Below, one piece after another: positions 62,501 through 64,000 of a DNA stretch of 64,000 nt. Every line of letters starts with the position of its first letter. Within the stretch, counting starts at the first letter, position 1. Below the pieces are notes generated by a model, which was not told the origin of the DNA, ran no database searches, and worked only from the letters and a program-made list of their open reading frames with translations. A program made the position numbers and the translations under genes. The stretch spans positions 62,001-126,000 of the forward strand of contig NZ_JAOQJD010000003.1 in the NCBI RefSeq assembly GCF_025566985.1, in the 5' to 3' direction. The stretch comes from Aedoeadaptatus acetigenes (GTDB lineage Bacteria > Bacillota > Clostridia > Tissierellales > Peptoniphilaceae).

Positions 62501-63814
62501 TCACGGCTTCCAAAAGCCTTTAGCCATGGCGGCCTTGATGAGTTCGTCGCGAAATTCCGGATGGGCGATGGCGATTAAGGCCTTGGCCCGCTCATAAAGG
62601 CTCTTGCCCTTTAAATTGCAAATGCCGTATTCCGTGACTACGTACTGAGTCACCGGGGCCGGCAGGGTAATGGCGGTACCCATGACAAAATCGGGGACGA
62701 TGTTTGAGTGGCGCACGCCGTTTTTGTCCACGCGGGACGAGCGCAGGCAAATAAATCCCTTGCCGCCCGGGGCCAGGTAGCTGCCCACGGCGAAATCGAA
62801 TTGGCCGCCGGAGCCCGAAATTTGCCTCGTGCCCACGCTTTCCGAGCTCACTTCCCCGCGCAGATTCACCTGAATCGCCGTATTAATGCTCGTCATTTTG
62901 TGCTGGGCGGCGATGGTGGCGGCACCGTTGACATAGTCCACCGGCCCCACCATAATGGAGGGATTTTCGTCGACGAAGTCGTAAAGAGCCTCGGTGCCCG
63001 CCAAAAAGGCACTGACTTGACGACCACGGTCCAATGTTTTTTTCATGCCCGTGACTTTTCCCGCCAAAGTCATTTTCATAAAGCTGTCCACATACATTTC
63101 CGTATGCACGCCTAAGTCCTTTAAGCTGCTGTCTGCGATCACATCGCCGATGGCATTGGGAAGGGCGCCGATGCCCAGTTGCACCGTAGCTTCATCTTCC
63201 ATGCGCTCCACGACGATTTCGGCAATTTTTCTGTCCAAATCGCCGTAGGGCCGATTGGGCAGGATGCCCATGATGTGAGGCTCGGCCTCGATGATCACAT
63301 CCACCTGATCGATGTGCAGTTCGCTCTCATTACGGCCGAAGATCCGCGGCTGCTTTTCGTTGACCTCCACGATCACCGTCTTCGCCTTTTCCGCCAGACG
63401 GAAAAAGTGGCTGCCGTCGATGCCGAAATTAAAGTAGCCGTGCTTGTCCATGGGAGAGACGGAAATCACCAGCGCGTCCGTGTCCCTGTTTTCCGTGACG
63501 TAGCGAATGATTTCCGAATAGCGCACGGGAATGTGATTGGCCGTGCCCCCGTCCATGGCGCGGCGCACATCGCCGGTGCCGTGCCAGCTTTGCCACAAAA
63601 AGGGGCCGCCCACGGCCACGAGGCGAGAGGAATCCACGAGGACGCCGTTTCGTATGGCCACGTGATTCAGCTCATGGGCCCTCTCCGCCAAGGCCGCATC
63701 GAATTCCACGGGGAAATTCGCGCCGAAGCCGATTTCGATTTCGTCGCCGTCTTTAATTAAGGCCGCCGCCTCTTTTGCGGTTTTTAATTTTTCTTTGTAA
63801 ATCGTTTCGTACAT
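62501..63814 (-). CDS. acetyl-CoA hydrolase/transferase family CoA-transferase
   Basis: 437 residues from the ATG at 63814 (GAGGGAAA upstream). Family segments are KDGDEIEIGFGANFPVEF, VISVSPMDKHGYFNFG, LGIGALPNAIGDVI, QISGSGGQFDFAVGSYLA and YVVTEYGICNLKGKSLYERA. They fit 4-hydroxybutyrate or butyryl-CoA:acetate CoA-transferases, which move CoA to acetate in fermentation. The exact acyl substrate cannot be told. A paralogue lies directly upstream, separated by a terminator. Confidence 0.9.
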   Translation of the reverse strand: MYETIYKEKLKTAKEAAALIKDGDEIEIGFGANFPVEFDAALAERAHELNHVAIRNGVLVDSSRLVAVGGPFLWQSWHGTGDVRRAMDGGTANHIPVRYSEIIRYVTENRDTDALVISVSPMDKHGYFNFGIDGSHFFRLAEKAKTVIVEVNEKQPRIFGRNESELHIDQVDVIIEAEPHIMGILPNRPYGDLDRKIAEIVVERMEDEATVQLGIGALPNAIGDVIADSSLKDLGVHTEMYVDSFMKMTLAGKVTGMKKTLDRGRQVSAFLAGTEALYDFVDENPSIMVGPVDYVNGAATIAAQHKMTSINTAIQVNLRGEVSSESVGTRQISGSGGQFDFAVGSYLAPGGKGFICLRSSRVDKNGVRHSNIVPDFVMGTAITLPAPVTQYVVTEYGICNLKGKSLYERAKALIAIAHPEFRDELIKAAMAKGFWKP

Positions 63815-63828
63815 GGTTTTTCCCTCAC

Positions 63829-63856
63829 AAAAAAAGCCGACCGCAGTCGGCTCTTT
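63829..63856 (-). terminator. terminator between the two CoA-transferase genes
   Basis: GCCGAC and GTCGGC arms with a CGCA loop, then T7 on the minus strand. Confidence 0.8.
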
Positions 63857-63857
63857 C

Positions 63858-64000
63858 TTATCGTTTGTTGCTTCTGCGCCAAATGCCCATTTCTTCAGCG
63901 TTTTTAATGAGTTCATCTCTGAAGTCGGGGTGTGCTAAGTTAATGAGGCCTTCGGCTCTTTCCCAGGTGCTGCGGCCCTTGACATTGAAGATGCCGTATT
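63858..64000 (-). CDS. second CoA-transferase, C-terminal part only (cut by window edge)
   Basis: 47 codons to the stop at 63858. The sequence (YGIFNVKGRSTWERAEGLIN, then LAHPDFRDELIKNAEEMG) aligns with the C-terminus of the neighbour (YGICNLKGKSLYERAKALI, AHPEFRDELIKAAMAKGFW), so it is a paralogue from tandem duplication. The start is outside the window. Confidence 0.85.
   Translation of the reverse strand, partial: YGIFNVKGRSTWERAEGLINLAHPDFRDELIKNAEEMGIWRRSNKR

Overview
This window comes from a Gram-positive anaerobe of the Firmicutes. The best guess is the Tissierellia/Peptoniphilaceae (Peptoniphilus-like). Reasons: the clostridial-type single-chain PurL, a long-form HPF, surface proteins with SLH repeats, a domain resembling the haemoglobin-interacting domain of Shr-like proteins, tandem acyl-CoA:acetate-type CoA-transferases, and an S-box riboswitch ahead of metK. 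Most genes are GC-balanced and on the minus strand. One block (about 18.46-32.66 kb) is strikingly AT-rich and clearly foreign.

Layout. 1-2.08 kb: left-truncated secreted surface protein. 2.36-3.08 kb: lipoprotein. 3.2-5.4 kb: rpmG-secE-nusG-rplK-rplA operon, ending in a terminator without rplJ/rplL. 5.5-7.6 kb: FAD-dependent oxidoreductase plus hemerythrin-like protein. 7.7-17.2 kb: purine operon purF-purM-purN-purH-purDL, with PurD and PurL fused into one 1647-residue protein and an unusual leader with promoter, mini-ORFs and terminator. 17.6-18.4 kb: patatin-like lipase.

18.46-32.66 kb: acquired island. It is bounded by two same-orientation copies of one IS3-family element and appears to be inserted into the convergent terminator shared by the patatin gene and a small membrane protein gene. 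It holds two two-component-system/ABC-transporter cassettes of the antimicrobial-peptide sensing and export type. Each cassette is followed downstream by a copy of a 32-bp direct repeat (27/32 identical). Each is preceded by the same recombinase-type terminator. A serine-recombinase tail remnant lies between them.

32.7-41.5 kb: small exported protein, MgtE Mg2+ transporter with a hairpin leader, and a 2228-residue SLH-anchored subtilisin-like surface protease with a strong promoter and a Fur-like palindrome over its start site. 42.0 kb: tRNA-Pro(GGG). 42.2-44.4 kb: ferritin-like protein, IS remnant, AT-rich signal peptidase I, glyoxalase-II-like hydrolase. 44.5-47.1 kb: MoxR AAA+ ATPase with VWA partner. 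47.2-51.1 kb: cell-envelope cluster (stalk-domain protein, polysaccharide deacetylase, MurJ). 51.2-53.8 kb: aromatic-acid-exporter-like membrane protein with an unknown partner. 53.9 kb: HPF. 54.5-56.5 kb: two-component system. 56.5-58.3 kb: YihY and PhzF. 58.3-61.1 kb: RecD2 and ComF. 61.1-62.5 kb: metK with SAM riboswitch. 62.5-64 kb: two tandem CoA-transferases, the second cut by the window edge.

The most unusual items are the tandem cassette architecture of the AT-rich island, the PurD-PurL fusion, the purF leader, and the apparent preference of the IS family for terminator hairpins. All functional statements are read from translated sequence and family knowledge; no database search was run.
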